Origin: Candidatus Binatia bacterium
GTDB lineage: Bacteria; Desulfobacterota; Binatia; HRBIN30
Length of the DNA stretch: 64,000 nucleotides
Assembly: GCA_023150935.1 (NCBI GenBank)
Contig: JAKLJW010000023.1
Location: 1-64,000, forward strand
Reading direction: 5' to 3'
The translations under genes and the position numbers were made by a program. Shown piece by piece: positions 51,953-61,025 of the stretch. A model generated the notes under the pieces. That model was not told where the DNA came from. It saw only the letters and a list, made by a program, of their open reading frames with translations, and did no database searches. How positions within the stretch are numbered: position 1 is the first letter of the stretch; each line of letters opens with the position of its first letter.

Positions 51953-52586
51953 ACTGCGGCTCGTTGGCGCTGTCGGCGTCCCATATCAAGCGCGGGTCGA
52001 ATGCATCGACCGCCAGCATGGTGAGCACGACGACGGCAGCGAAGAAAAACAGACCGGGGGCCGGCGAGACGGACATCAACGGCTGCAGTTGCACGAGGGC
52101 AGCCGTGAACGTGTCGACGAAGACATCAACCATCGACCAGCGGCCGATCAGTTCGACCGTCCGGTAGAGGCGAATACGTTGCACTGTGTTGGCGACCGAA
52201 CCGCGCCCAACGCTCACGAGGATGTATCCCATCGCCAGGATCTTCACGCTCGGGATCACGATGCTGGCGCAAAGGACGATCAGCGACAACGGCCAGCCCG
52301 TAGGTGACCACAGGAGCGCGACCCCCTGCAGAATCGTGTCGGATTCGGTGCCCTCGGGTGTCGTCGTGGTCAGCACGGGCAGCAGGTTGGCCGGAACGTA
52401 ACAGATCGCGGCGGCAACGAGGTACGCCCATGTGCGTTGCAGGCTGTAAGGCTTGCGGAATGTCAGTTCGTCGCCGCAACGGGGGCAAAGGCCGCGCTCC
52501 GCTCCATGGGCCGGCCGGGAGAGCAGCGCGCACGTTCCGCAGCTCTGCAATCCAGCCTGCATAGCGGTCGAGGCCGTGCGGCTCAC
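51945..52586 (-). CDS. pqiA: PqiA C-terminal half, membrane protein
   Basis: A 213-residue protein with a zinc-ribbon-like start (CGTC near residue 16, CPRCGDEL near 32) and four membrane helices, ending LIWDADSANEPQY. It matches one repeat of PqiA. A GTG at 52586 overlaps the stop of the upstream PqiA half as GTGA; ATG 52562 is an alternative. In E. coli a single PqiA has both halves, so the gene is split here. Confidence 0.84.
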   Translation of the reverse strand: MSRTASTAMQAGLQSCGTCALLSRPAHGAERGLCPRCGDELTFRKPYSLQRTWAYLVAAAICYVPANLLPVLTTTTPEGTESDTILQGVALLWSPTGWPLSLIVLCASIVIPSVKILAMGYILVSVGRGSVANTVQRIRLYRTVELIGRWSMVDVFVDTFTAALVQLQPLMSVSPAPGLFFFAAVVVLTMLAVDAFDPRLIWDADSANEPQYA

Positions 52587-53308
52587 CGCGTCGCCTCCGC
52601 CAACATGTCGGCCATGCCGGCCGATCGAACGCTGTCTTCCGCCCAGACGACCCGGCGCCATACCTGCTGGCGATCGACGTTCGCCTGCATGGCCGCGAGC
52701 ACGAAGACGAGCGCACCGAGGAAGTAGAGCGCCGCTCCTGGAATCACCGCCGCATAGTCCGCAATCTTGATCAGGGCCACCAGCACACCGAGCAGCATCA
52801 CTTCGATCATGCTCCAGGTCACGGTCAGCCGATGGTAGCGCATGAGTATCCCAACCCAGCGGGGCGGGCGAGTCCAGCGGACACCGAGGACAATCGCCAG
52901 TGCGAATCCGATCTGCAACGCCGGCGCAACCACCGCGGTCCATAGCACCAGAACCGCTACCGCCGCCTCGCCGCTGTTCCACAGATGATGGACGCCGCCG
53001 ATTACGGTCGTGGAAGCGGCCCGACCAGCCGCCGAGAGCCCCAACATCGGAGTTGCGTTGGCAACCACGTAGAGCACCGAGGCCGCCAGAGCGAGAGCCA
53101 GCATCCGGACGAATGCGTCGGGCCGGTGCCGCCCTATCTCGCCGTAGCAACGCGGGCACCGTACCGAGGCCCAGGCCGTCAGGCTCGGATATCCTTGCAG
53201 TAAGTCACAGTGCGGACAGGCGACGATCCCCGCATCCGGCCCGGGTGCGTTGAAGAACCGTCCCGCCTTACCTGCTGAGCCGTCGTCCCTCACCACCATC
53301 TTCCACAT
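52583..53308 (-). CDS. PqiA N-terminal half, membrane protein
   Basis: A 241-residue protein with a CPHCDLLQ and CPRCYGEIG zinc-ribbon pair (about residues 30-55) followed by four membrane helices (AFVRMLALALAASVLYVVAN and later segments). It matches the other half of PqiA. It is the first gene of pqiA1-A2-B-C. Start may be 53308, 53299 or 53347. It is followed directly by its paralogous half. Confidence 0.84.
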   Translation of the reverse strand: MWKMVVRDDGSAGKAGRFFNAPGPDAGIVACPHCDLLQGYPSLTAWASVRCPRCYGEIGRHRPDAFVRMLALALAASVLYVVANATPMLGLSAAGRAASTTVIGGVHHLWNSGEAAVAVLVLWTAVVAPALQIGFALAIVLGVRWTRPPRWVGILMRYHRLTVTWSMIEVMLLGVLVALIKIADYAAVIPGAALYFLGALVFVLAAMQANVDRQQVWRRVVWAEDSVRSAGMADMLAEATR

Positions 53309-53570
53309 CTCAATTCGCGGGATGGCACACGGAAGACAGGAGGTCAATCCAACAGCGGCATCTGCGCGCTTTATCGTTGCCTGTCATACTCACCCCCGTG
53401 TTCCCCGAGAATCGTATGAGACGCGGCCACACCGAGCCACTGCGCCGGGACAGCATCGCCGCGTCGGTTCGGGCGAGGTGTCCACGGTTCCCGCGGATTC
53501 GGATGCGGGAAAGACAACCCCTTGCCCGCGTAACGCACACTCGGCAGCGCGTTCGGTCGGTGCGGCTCCG
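53309..53570. other. Intergenic region upstream of the pqi operon
   Basis: 262 bp between pqiA1 and plsC on the same strand. No gene of coding character is seen in any frame. The pqi promoter must lie here, but no good promoter match was found. Confidence 0.4.
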
Positions 53571-54311
53571 TTACCGCGGGTAGCGGCCGCAGAGCTCTCC
53601 GAACATCTCGATCGGTCGGGCGACTTCACCCCGCGCAATCGTCTCCGGGGCGTTCTCCATGGTGTCGGCAAGTACCAGCGGCGTGCCGACGTGGACCCAG
53701 CAGCTCAGACCTGTTCCCGCGAGAACACGCGTACGTAAGTGCGTCCACATCGTAATATCGTCTACCCAGTAGGCGCTCCGGTCGCTGTAGCGCAACGTCA
53801 CCGGGACCACCGGCACGCGTGCGCAACGCAGGAGGCGCAGGAGGCCGGGGGCGAACGGCCCGGGCAGCCGCTCGCCCCGCGTGGTTCCTTCCGGAAAGAC
53901 GACAACACGCATCGTTCGTACGCGCCGCAGCAACTCGCGCGCCGCCCTTACGCGGTCAGCCGGATCGTCGCGGTCGACGAAGATGCTGCCGGCGGCGCGC
54001 GCCACGCCGCCGAACACGGGCCAGTCGGCAACGTCCGCACGACTGAGAAAGGTCGCCCCGAGCGCGCCGGAAAGGACGGCGATGTCGAGGTATGTCCGAT
54101 GATTGGATACGTAAAGACACGGGGTGTCGAGCGGCTCCCCAACGATCCTCACCTCGAGACGCAGTCGCCGCCAGGCGCGCCGACACCAGCGCTGCATCTG
54201 CGCCACCGCCAGCTGCGGCTGCGGACCGCGACGGCGAACGACCAACCGGTGGACCCACAAACGCAGCGCGGCCGAGACGACGAATCGTGTCACGATGGCG
54301 TACGGGCGCAC
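53571..54311 (-). CDS. 1-acyl-sn-glycerol-3-phosphate acyltransferase-like protein (PlsC family)
   Basis: A protein of about 246 residues with the acyltransferase HxxxxD motif as NHRTYLD (about residue 82) and the FPEGTTRGERL motif (about 150), plus a membrane-proximal N-terminus. The family transfers acyl chains to lysophospholipids. The start is uncertain; GTG at 54311 is the best codon before the first membrane helix. It lies 64 bp after the hypothetical gene at 54376. Confidence 0.84.
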   Translation of the reverse strand: MRPYAIVTRFVVSAALRLWVHRLVVRRRGPQPQLAVAQMQRWCRRAWRRLRLEVRIVGEPLDTPCLYVSNHRTYLDIAVLSGALGATFLSRADVADWPVFGGVARAAGSIFVDRDDPADRVRAARELLRRVRTMRVVVFPEGTTRGERLPGPFAPGLLRLLRCARVPVVPVTLRYSDRSAYWVDDITMWTHLRTRVLAGTGLSCWVHVGTPLVLADTMENAPETIARGEVARPIEMFGELCGRYPR

Positions 54312-54375
54312 CGCACATGACCCAGGTGAGACCGAGCCGAGAACGAACCGCGGTCCCGAGCGCAACCGGTCGTCA

Positions 54376-54999
54376 TCAGCGGCGGCGCCGCCCGCGTCCC
54401 GCCGGCGAACTTGGCCGTGAACTCGCCGATTCCGTCCCGTGCATGGTGACCCCAACTCCCACTTGACCGAAACGCGTCTCGATGGTTTCGCCGAACTGTG
54501 CCGTAACCAGGACGACATCGTCGGTGTCCATCGCGATCGCCGTCCCTTGAGGCACCTGGGGGGTCGGTACCGTAAGAATTACGACGAGACTGTTCGGGAT
54601 CAGCAGGTGCGAGAACGTGAAACCGCCGCCGGGCGGATTCGGGATGACTTGCAGGAACATTTGCAGCGGCCGGGGGCTCTGGCGCAGCAGGCGCAGCACC
54701 TCTAGAAACCCGGCGCGGATGCGGGCTTTCACGTTCGGAACGCTCTTGAACCATCCACCGCCGGACTCGTCGAACCAGTGATCTCTTATGTGCAGTTCCT
54801 CAGCCGGTCCGGCGATAAGATTGAGGGCAATGCCGAGTGCGGCGAGATCCTGAGTACCCTTAACCTGATCGCGGATTACCTTGAGGCTCGCCTGCGTCTG
54901 ATTCAGAGATGCCAGGTCCATACGTTGGAGTATGTCGGGCTTCGAGTACTGCTGTGTGAGCGCCAGGGTCGAGTTGGGGTCATCACCGCTGATGGGCAT
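54376..54999 (-). CDS. Hypothetical protein coupled to a kinase/cyclase gene
   Basis: A 207-residue protein of no recognised family. It is helical in the N-terminal 70 residues (KVIRDQVKGTQDLAALGIAL) and beta-rich in the middle and C-terminus, ending in a basic tail (GRGRRRR). No signal peptide. Its start lies inside the end of the kinase/ATPase/cyclase gene (17-bp overlap), so it is probably translated together with it and may be its partner. Confidence 0.65.
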   Translation of the reverse strand: MPISGDDPNSTLALTQQYSKPDILQRMDLASLNQTQASLKVIRDQVKGTQDLAALGIALNLIAGPAEELHIRDHWFDESGGGWFKSVPNVKARIRAGFLEVLRLLRQSPRPLQMFLQVIPNPPGGGFTFSHLLIPNSLVVILTVPTPQVPQGTAIAMDTDDVVLVTAQFGETIETRFGQVGVGVTMHGTESASSRPSSPAGRGRRRR

Positions 55000-57900
55000 T
55001 GCCTTCTCCTTTTCTTGCGCGCCGTGGGCGCGTCAGTGGCGGTTTGCGCTGCACTTCGAACACGTGAACTCGTTCGCGGAACCCGCGCAAAGAAACGCGG
55101 CCACGGTCCACGAAAGAGAACGCCGGATCGGCGATTAGCTGGCGCACGACGTCCGCCACCAGCACCTGACCGGGCCGGGCACGCCCGCAAATCCGGGCCG
55201 CAGCGTTCACGGCCGCGCCAAACAATTCGCTGCCGTCGCGGACGGGTTCGCCCGCACTAATGCCGATGCGAACTAGCAGCCGAGCGTCCGCGTCGGCCGT
55301 GTTCTGTTTGGCCAGTTCGGCCTGGATGTCGAGGGCGCACCTGACGGCGTCGGCGGCGGCCGCAAACGCCGCCATGAAACCGTCGCCGGTGTGTTTGAGC
55401 TGCCGAGCGCCACGTTTCGTCAGGCAGCGCCTGACAATGTGGTCGTGCCGTCGCAGCACGGCCCGGGCACCAACGTCCCCGAGCCGGTCAATAAGCTCGG
55501 TGGACCCTGCCAGATCGGTGAAGAGCACCGCCAGCACCTGCCGCTCCGGAGTCCTGGCGATGCCCGCTGCTGCCTGGCCCGACCACGGTTGCGCCTGATC
55601 CGCAACACCGCTTGCCCGCGCCAAGGGCACAACCTCGATTCCGTGCGCGGCTGCCCAGGCCTCTGCCCGAGCCGTCCACGGGGCGAGACCCCCACGTCCG
55701 AAGGCGCTCAGGGCGAGGTCGATGAGCTGGCGCGTTTCGTCACCGATGCTAGTTTCCGCCCGAGCGGCGGCCAATAGGCGCGCCAGGTCGAAGCAGGCAC
55801 GGCCGAGTTCCGGACCGGCCCCAGCTCTTTGGGCGGCGGCAATTGCGGTGCGAAAGTGGACCTCGGCCCGAGCGCGGTCACCGAGCAGCGCCGCGGCAAC
55901 ACCCAGCACCCGCGAGAGCAGAAACACCCACCCGCTCGAGAACACCACGCCCTGCGTCTCGGCGTACAGCAAGGGTTCGTAGGCGCGCGCCGCGAGTTCG
56001 GACACCCCGGCGAGGTCCGCCACTTCGACTGCGGCACACAGCGGTCCCAGGCTGTTGACGTCCGCCTTTTCCGGCCATGGAATGGCAGTGAGCATGGCGG
56101 TGGCTAACTCGGCCCTTATCGTCGGTGACGGCTCGGTGTACGCACGCACCAGGTCCCCATAGAGCCTAGCCAGGAGCTGGATGCCCCCGCCGGGCTCGTC
56201 GAAGACCTGCCCGGGACTGACCAACGTTTCCAGGGTTCGCCTGGCATCCGCATACGCTCCGCGTCCGACGTGCGCACCGGCAAGTGCCGGCAGGCAGAGC
56301 GGCGCGCCCCACGGGTAGCGCGTGCGACGGATCATGGCGAGTGTCTGCTCCACGCAACGGCCGGCAGTACGCATGTCGCCGCGCGCCACGGCGATACAGG
56401 CCTGGGTTCCGAGACCCAGGGAGTGCTCGGCCCAGTCGTGGGTCTGGAGGACCAGCGACTCCGCTTCGCGGGCCGCCGCCATGGCATCGTCGAGTCTTCC
56501 GGCCCAGAAGAGCACCATCGGAATACGCTGGCGAGGCCAGTTCTGCAGACGCAGGTCCCCGCTACGCAACGTTATCGTGAGCGCCTTCTCGTAGCTGGCC
56601 AGGGCATCGTCGACACGCAACTGTTGCGCTTGAGCGATCGCCCGCACGACGTGGGCGCTGGCCGCCAGCACGGTGTCGCCGGTGCGCGCACTGATGCCCA
56701 CGGCCCGCTCGGCCGTAGATTCCGCCTCGGCCAGACGATTCGTTACCCATTGCACCTGGGCAATAGTGGTCAGTAGTCGGCCGGCCACATCGTCGGCGTC
56801 CGGCCCCAGACGATCCAGCACGTTCTGCAGCGGCTCGATATCGACGTTCGGTCCACGCATCGTGAGCATGGCATCCGCTTGTTCCTTGAGCGCCAGCGCT
56901 AACGAGCGAACCTCACCCACGGCTTCATATGCGGCCACCGCGGCACGATAACGGGCCAGGCAGGGACCCATGTCCCGACCGCGCAGATGGGCAAAGGCGG
57001 CACCGTGCAGCAGGCCGGCAAACATCCGCTGGTCGAACCCGTCGATGCGCTCGGCGGCCGCGATTGCCGCCTCGTAAAACGCGGCCGCCTCGCCCCACGC
57101 GAAGAGCCGCGCCGCCTGCACGCCGGCGCGGCCGGCGTAGAGCGCCACCTTGGCCGGGTCGACTTCGTTCTCGGCGGCCACAAATTGGCGGGCCAGGCGC
57201 AGAAGGTTAACCTCGTCGGCTCGCGTCTCCAGGGCGGTGGCGATCCCAGCGTGGATAAGACGGCGCTCGGTGGCGCTCGGCAAGGTGTAGAAGGCGTGCC
57301 GAACGAGCGGATGCGTGAAGCGGAAATCGTCCCCCTCGGGCTCGACCATACCCTGCGCTATCCCCTCATCGAGGCGGGTCCGCACCGTGCGTGGGGCCAC
57401 GGCGACAACCGTGGCAAGCGTCTTCAGATCGAAAGGGTCACCCAGAAACGCGGCCCGGGCCAGCACCCGGCGACACGGCACCGATAGAGCCTCGGTCCGC
57501 GCCGCGACGACCGACGCGATTTCCCCCGGCAGGTGGAGCGGCGCGGCCGGGTCGGCAAGGGTGAGCAACCCGTCGCGCTCCCGCAGCGCCCCCGCTGCCA
57601 TCCAGCCCTGAACAATCTCCCGCACGAACAAAGGGTTGCCACGCGTAGCGGCCACGAGGCTCTCCACCAGCCGCGGGGCCGGCTCAGCCTGGGTCAGGGC
57701 ACGAATCAGGGCTTGAACATCGATCTCACCCAGCCCGGTGAGGTCGAAACGCTCGCAAAAGGACTCCCTTAGCAAGCGCAACAGAACAGTTGCGAGCTGA
57801 TCGCTCGGCTGCACTGGGCGGAACGCTCCCACTATCAAGAGGCGCACTGCTTCACGGGCGCCATGGTCGGCGGTCGCAAACGCCAAGTGTAAGAACAGGT

Positions 57901-59386
57901 CGAGCGAAGATCGGTCGGCCCAGTGTAGATCGTCAAGGACCAGAAGCAGCGGCTTTTCCTTCGTCGCTTCGATGACGGCGCGCGACACGGTCAGAAAGAG
58001 ACGCAGCCGTTCCCGATCGGCATCGACAACCGCGCCCACCGAGGGCGGGCGTCGACTGGACACCCCTCCCTCCTCCAGAAATCGGCGCAGTATCGAGCGA
58101 TTGCGGCCCTCCACCGCAATAGAATTCGGCGTCGACAGATCGAGCGCCTGACGCACCGCTTCGACGATCGGCAGGTAAGGTGGAGTGCCCTCCTCGAAGC
58201 TGCGGCCCCAGCCGACCGTAACTCCGCGGTTCAAGGCTACCGCGCGTAGCTCGGCAAGGAGGCGGGTCTTGCCGATACCAACCTCGCCGCCAATGAGCGC
58301 CACGCGCGGCGCACCCGCACAGGCGTCTCCGAGACGCGCCTGGATCCAGGCCAGGGGTTCTTCACGTCCGACGAGCAGTGCACCAGGTAGCGCGCGTCCC
58401 GCAACGGCCGCACCATCCGTGCCGGTAACCGGTGGCGGCAGCGGACGCCGGCGTCTGGCCGGCGCAACGTGGCGCCGGCCGGCGGCACGCGCTCCACCAC
58501 TCGCCCCGATGCCGTCGAGCGCGGCCAGGGTCGCCGATGCGGACTGCGGCCGTTGCTCGGGGCTTTCCGCGAGCAGCGACAACACCAGGTCTTCGAGGGC
58601 CGGAGGCACGTCTGCCCGTCGGCGTCGGGGCGGCACCGGAGCGGCGCGCACCAACTGCAAGAGCCGATCGCGGAGCTCCGCGCCGGCGAACGGCGGGCGT
58701 CCCGTAAGCATCTCGTAAAGTACGCAGCCCAGCGCGTAGAGGTCGCTACGCGCATCCCCGAGCCTCCCGTCGAGCACTTCGGGAGCCATGTACGGCGGCG
58801 TACCAACGAGCATCTCGTCTTCAGTCAGGCGGCCACGGCGCGAGTCCAGCGACAGACCGAAGTCGCCCAGATGAGCCGTTCCTCGATCGTCCAGAAAGAC
58901 GTTCGCCGGCTTGACGTCCCGGTGCGTAACGCCGGCGTCGTGGGCGTGCTGCAAGCCAGCACACACATCGCGGGCAATGACAACCACGCGCGCGATCGGC
59001 AACCCGGCGGCACCCTCGCGGGCAAGCTCCTCGGCCAGCGTCCCCCCGCGCATGAAGCGGCTTACCAGGTACAGAACGTCCGGATGCTCGATCGTGTCAA
59101 AGATCGGAACGAGGTGCGGGCGCTCTCCAACCTTGGCCATCAACTTCGCTTCGCGCCGAACACCCGCCCGGTCGGCCTCGCTCATCGCAGCCAGCGGCAA
59201 CACGGCGATGGCCACCTCTCGTTCCAGCATGGCGTCGTGTGCCCGATAGACACGCTTCTGACTCCCCTCGCCAAGACACTCCCGGATCTGGAAGCGCTGC
59301 GGCAGGCCCGGGAAGCCCGCACGCTCTCCGGCCGCCGCCGGCACGCTCGACGCCGGGCGCTCACCTGTCGATTGGCCGCTGTTCAT
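54983..59386 (-). CDS. Protein-kinase-like / AAA ATPase / helical repeat / adenylate-cyclase fusion
   Basis: A 1467-residue cytosolic signalling protein. Residues 31-290 are a Ser/Thr-kinase fold: GEGSQKRVY glycine loop, HRD with Asp157, Asn162 and DFG with Asp175. The beta3 lysine of VAIK is absent: the sequence reads VAIA (Ala61). Residues about 335-600 are a predicted ATPase with Walker A GGEVGIGKT (366-374) and LLVLDDLHWAD. A long helical (TPR-like) region follows (about 650-1200). The C-terminal ~190 residues are a class III cyclase (LFTDLAGSTEL, HTGDGFMAAF). Start at ATG 59386; a TTG at 59419 is possible. Confidence 0.85.
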   Translation of the reverse strand: MNSGQSTGERPASSVPAAAGERAGFPGLPQRFQIRECLGEGSQKRVYRAHDAMLEREVAIAVLPLAAMSEADRAGVRREAKLMAKVGERPHLVPIFDTIEHPDVLYLVSRFMRGGTLAEELAREGAAGLPIARVVVIARDVCAGLQHAHDAGVTHRDVKPANVFLDDRGTAHLGDFGLSLDSRRGRLTEDEMLVGTPPYMAPEVLDGRLGDARSDLYALGCVLYEMLTGRPPFAGAELRDRLLQLVRAAPVPPRRRRADVPPALEDLVLSLLAESPEQRPQSASATLAALDGIGASGGARAAGRRHVAPARRRRPLPPPVTGTDGAAVAGRALPGALLVGREEPLAWIQARLGDACAGAPRVALIGGEVGIGKTRLLAELRAVALNRGVTVGWGRSFEEGTPPYLPIVEAVRQALDLSTPNSIAVEGRNRSILRRFLEEGGVSSRRPPSVGAVVDADRERLRLFLTVSRAVIEATKEKPLLLVLDDLHWADRSSLDLFLHLAFATADHGAREAVRLLIVGAFRPVQPSDQLATVLLRLLRESFCERFDLTGLGEIDVQALIRALTQAEPAPRLVESLVAATRGNPLFVREIVQGWMAAGALRERDGLLTLADPAAPLHLPGEIASVVAARTEALSVPCRRVLARAAFLGDPFDLKTLATVVAVAPRTVRTRLDEGIAQGMVEPEGDDFRFTHPLVRHAFYTLPSATERRLIHAGIATALETRADEVNLLRLARQFVAAENEVDPAKVALYAGRAGVQAARLFAWGEAAAFYEAAIAAAERIDGFDQRMFAGLLHGAAFAHLRGRDMGPCLARYRAAVAAYEAVGEVRSLALALKEQADAMLTMRGPNVDIEPLQNVLDRLGPDADDVAGRLLTTIAQVQWVTNRLAEAESTAERAVGISARTGDTVLAASAHVVRAIAQAQQLRVDDALASYEKALTITLRSGDLRLQNWPRQRIPMVLFWAGRLDDAMAAAREAESLVLQTHDWAEHSLGLGTQACIAVARGDMRTAGRCVEQTLAMIRRTRYPWGAPLCLPALAGAHVGRGAYADARRTLETLVSPGQVFDEPGGGIQLLARLYGDLVRAYTEPSPTIRAELATAMLTAIPWPEKADVNSLGPLCAAVEVADLAGVSELAARAYEPLLYAETQGVVFSSGWVFLLSRVLGVAAALLGDRARAEVHFRTAIAAAQRAGAGPELGRACFDLARLLAAARAETSIGDETRQLIDLALSAFGRGGLAPWTARAEAWAAAHGIEVVPLARASGVADQAQPWSGQAAAGIARTPERQVLAVLFTDLAGSTELIDRLGDVGARAVLRRHDHIVRRCLTKRGARQLKHTGDGFMAAFAAAADAVRCALDIQAELAKQNTADADARLLVRIGISAGEPVRDGSELFGAAVNAAARICGRARPGQVLVADVVRQLIADPAFSFVDRGRVSLRGFRERVHVFEVQRKPPLTRPRRARKGEGNAHQR

Positions 59387-59666
59387 GCAAGCCCCAACGC
59401 CACCCGCCAACCTTGACAACCAGGCCCTCTGCCCACGTCCCCATGACTCGACTTCGTGTGACCTGACTGCGTCGTGTACTGTGGCGCCCCGCGGGCGTCA
59501 ATCGATTCGATGTACCCAGTCGGTCTCCACACCCGTTCGATACCCAACCGGCTGCCTACCGAACCAGCCAGACCGCCGCAGTTGCGGCCCGGCATCGGCA
59601 CCCGCGGTGTCTCCGCGCCGCGCTGAACACGGGGCAGCGTCGGGCTCGGCGGACCCGCCTGTCCCT

Positions 59667-60740
59667 TCACGGGGTCGGAGCGCGAGATGGATTCACGAAG
59701 GGCAACGGCACAACGTGCGCCGCTCGGCCATCCGGAGTTGAAATCGCCACCGTGGCGCCCGGTTCCCAGTACCCGCGGCGGACATAACCGAGGGCGATCA
59801 CGGCTTTGCATGCCGGAGACCACGCCGCACTGGTGATTCTCCCCACGTCCTTGCCGGCATCAACCAGATCGATCGGCACCGCGGGGACCGCTTCGCCCTC
59901 GCACACGAGCCCCACAAGCTTCCGCTGCACCTGCCCGCGCGACGCGACGCGCTCAACCACTTCCTGCCCGAGATAGCACCCCTTGCGATAACTGATGGCG
60001 CTCTCAATGCCGACCTCACTGATCAGCGTTTCGTCGTCCATGTCGCGACCGTACCAGGGGATACCGGCTTCCAGTCTCAGGATATCGAGGGCCTCCATGC
60101 CGACCGGCTCTGCCCCGGCGGCGCGTCCGCGCTCCCAAAGCGCCGCGGCGGCCGACGGCGACCCGTAAAACACGTACCCGGGTGCACCGCCGTGGCTCAT
60201 TGCCGCGATGCGAAACGTAACGCCGTCGATATCAGCCGGCAGATGCGCGAACGCCGTCGTTGGAACCGGCCCACCGATCAGCGCGGAGACGACAGCGGTC
60301 GCTTCCGGGCCCTCAAAGGCGATCAGAGGTGCAGTCGCCTCGGCCGGCAGCAGTTCGACGTCGTCCGCGATGATGTACCGATCCAGCGTCTCGCGCACGA
60401 CATCTACCCGCGCGGCCGGCAGGTCCAACCACATCTCCTCCGCCAGCCTCAGCGCAAATAGATCGGCCACAATGCGACCCTGAATGGTCAGCAGGGCGGC
60501 ATACACACCCTGCCCGGCATTGAGATGAACGACGTCGTTAGTGAGCATCCCCTGAAGGAAGGTCTCATGATCGCCGCCGGCCACCCGCAGGAGACCACGA
60601 AAGCGCGCGTCAAGCAGGCCGCAGCCCTGCCGCACTGCCGCCCACTCCTGGGTTAGCCCGGCGAAGCGGATCGGCAACGCCACACCCGCGACGAAAGAAC
60701 CGCCGGCGGCCGCTTCGACCGTCTCCAACGCGTCTGGCAT
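59667..60740 (-). CDS. ygfZ: Folate-binding protein YgfZ-like (GcvT-related)
   Basis: A 357-residue protein with the YgfZ signature KGCYLGQEVVER near residue 254 (the Cys is the functional residue) and GcvT-like features such as LRLEAGIPWYGRDMDDETLI. YgfZ binds folate and supports Fe-S cluster enzymes. Several in-frame Met choices exist; ATG 60740 gives MPDALETVEAA and the usual length. It is divergent from the Cys-rich gene with the tandem operators between. Confidence 0.85.
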   Translation of the reverse strand: MPDALETVEAAAGGSFVAGVALPIRFAGLTQEWAAVRQGCGLLDARFRGLLRVAGGDHETFLQGMLTNDVVHLNAGQGVYAALLTIQGRIVADLFALRLAEEMWLDLPAARVDVVRETLDRYIIADDVELLPAEATAPLIAFEGPEATAVVSALIGGPVPTTAFAHLPADIDGVTFRIAAMSHGGAPGYVFYGSPSAAAALWERGRAAGAEPVGMEALDILRLEAGIPWYGRDMDDETLISEVGIESAISYRKGCYLGQEVVERVASRGQVQRKLVGLVCEGEAVPAVPIDLVDAGKDVGRITSAAWSPACKAVIALGYVRRGYWEPGATVAISTPDGRAAHVVPLPFVNPSRAPTP

Positions 60741-60846
60741 TATCTCAGCCCCACCCGGCATCGGACTAACAGAATCCCGGCAGGCACGGAAGCGCGCCGA
60801 TAGGCGCACCGAAGCACCACGAACTTTTTCCTTGTGCGTAAATAAA

Positions 60847-60886
60847 AATGGGAGTATTACCCATGACTATGGGATGTTTTCCCATA
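60847..60886. promoter_or_regulatory. Tandem palindromic operators ATGGG-N7-CCCAT
   Basis: Site 1 is ATGGG-N7-CCCAT at 60848-60864; site 2 is TATGGGA-N5-TCCCATA at 60868-60886. Their centres are 21 bp apart, close to two helical turns, so two dimers would bind on the same face. The segment is A/T-rich in a GC-rich genome. It lies between ygfZ (start 60740) and the Cys-rich gene (start 61026), in a 285-bp gap without genes. Confidence 0.6.
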
Positions 60887-61025
60887 AACATGCGTGGCCC
60901 GCCTTAGACCCTGATCGCTGCGGCCGGGTCCCTGCGAACGAGGAGAGCGGCCCTCGTGTCAAACGGTCCGAAACCTGTCACTACTCATCAAGCCAGAGAA
61001 AGCTAAGACCGAGGAGAAGGTAACG

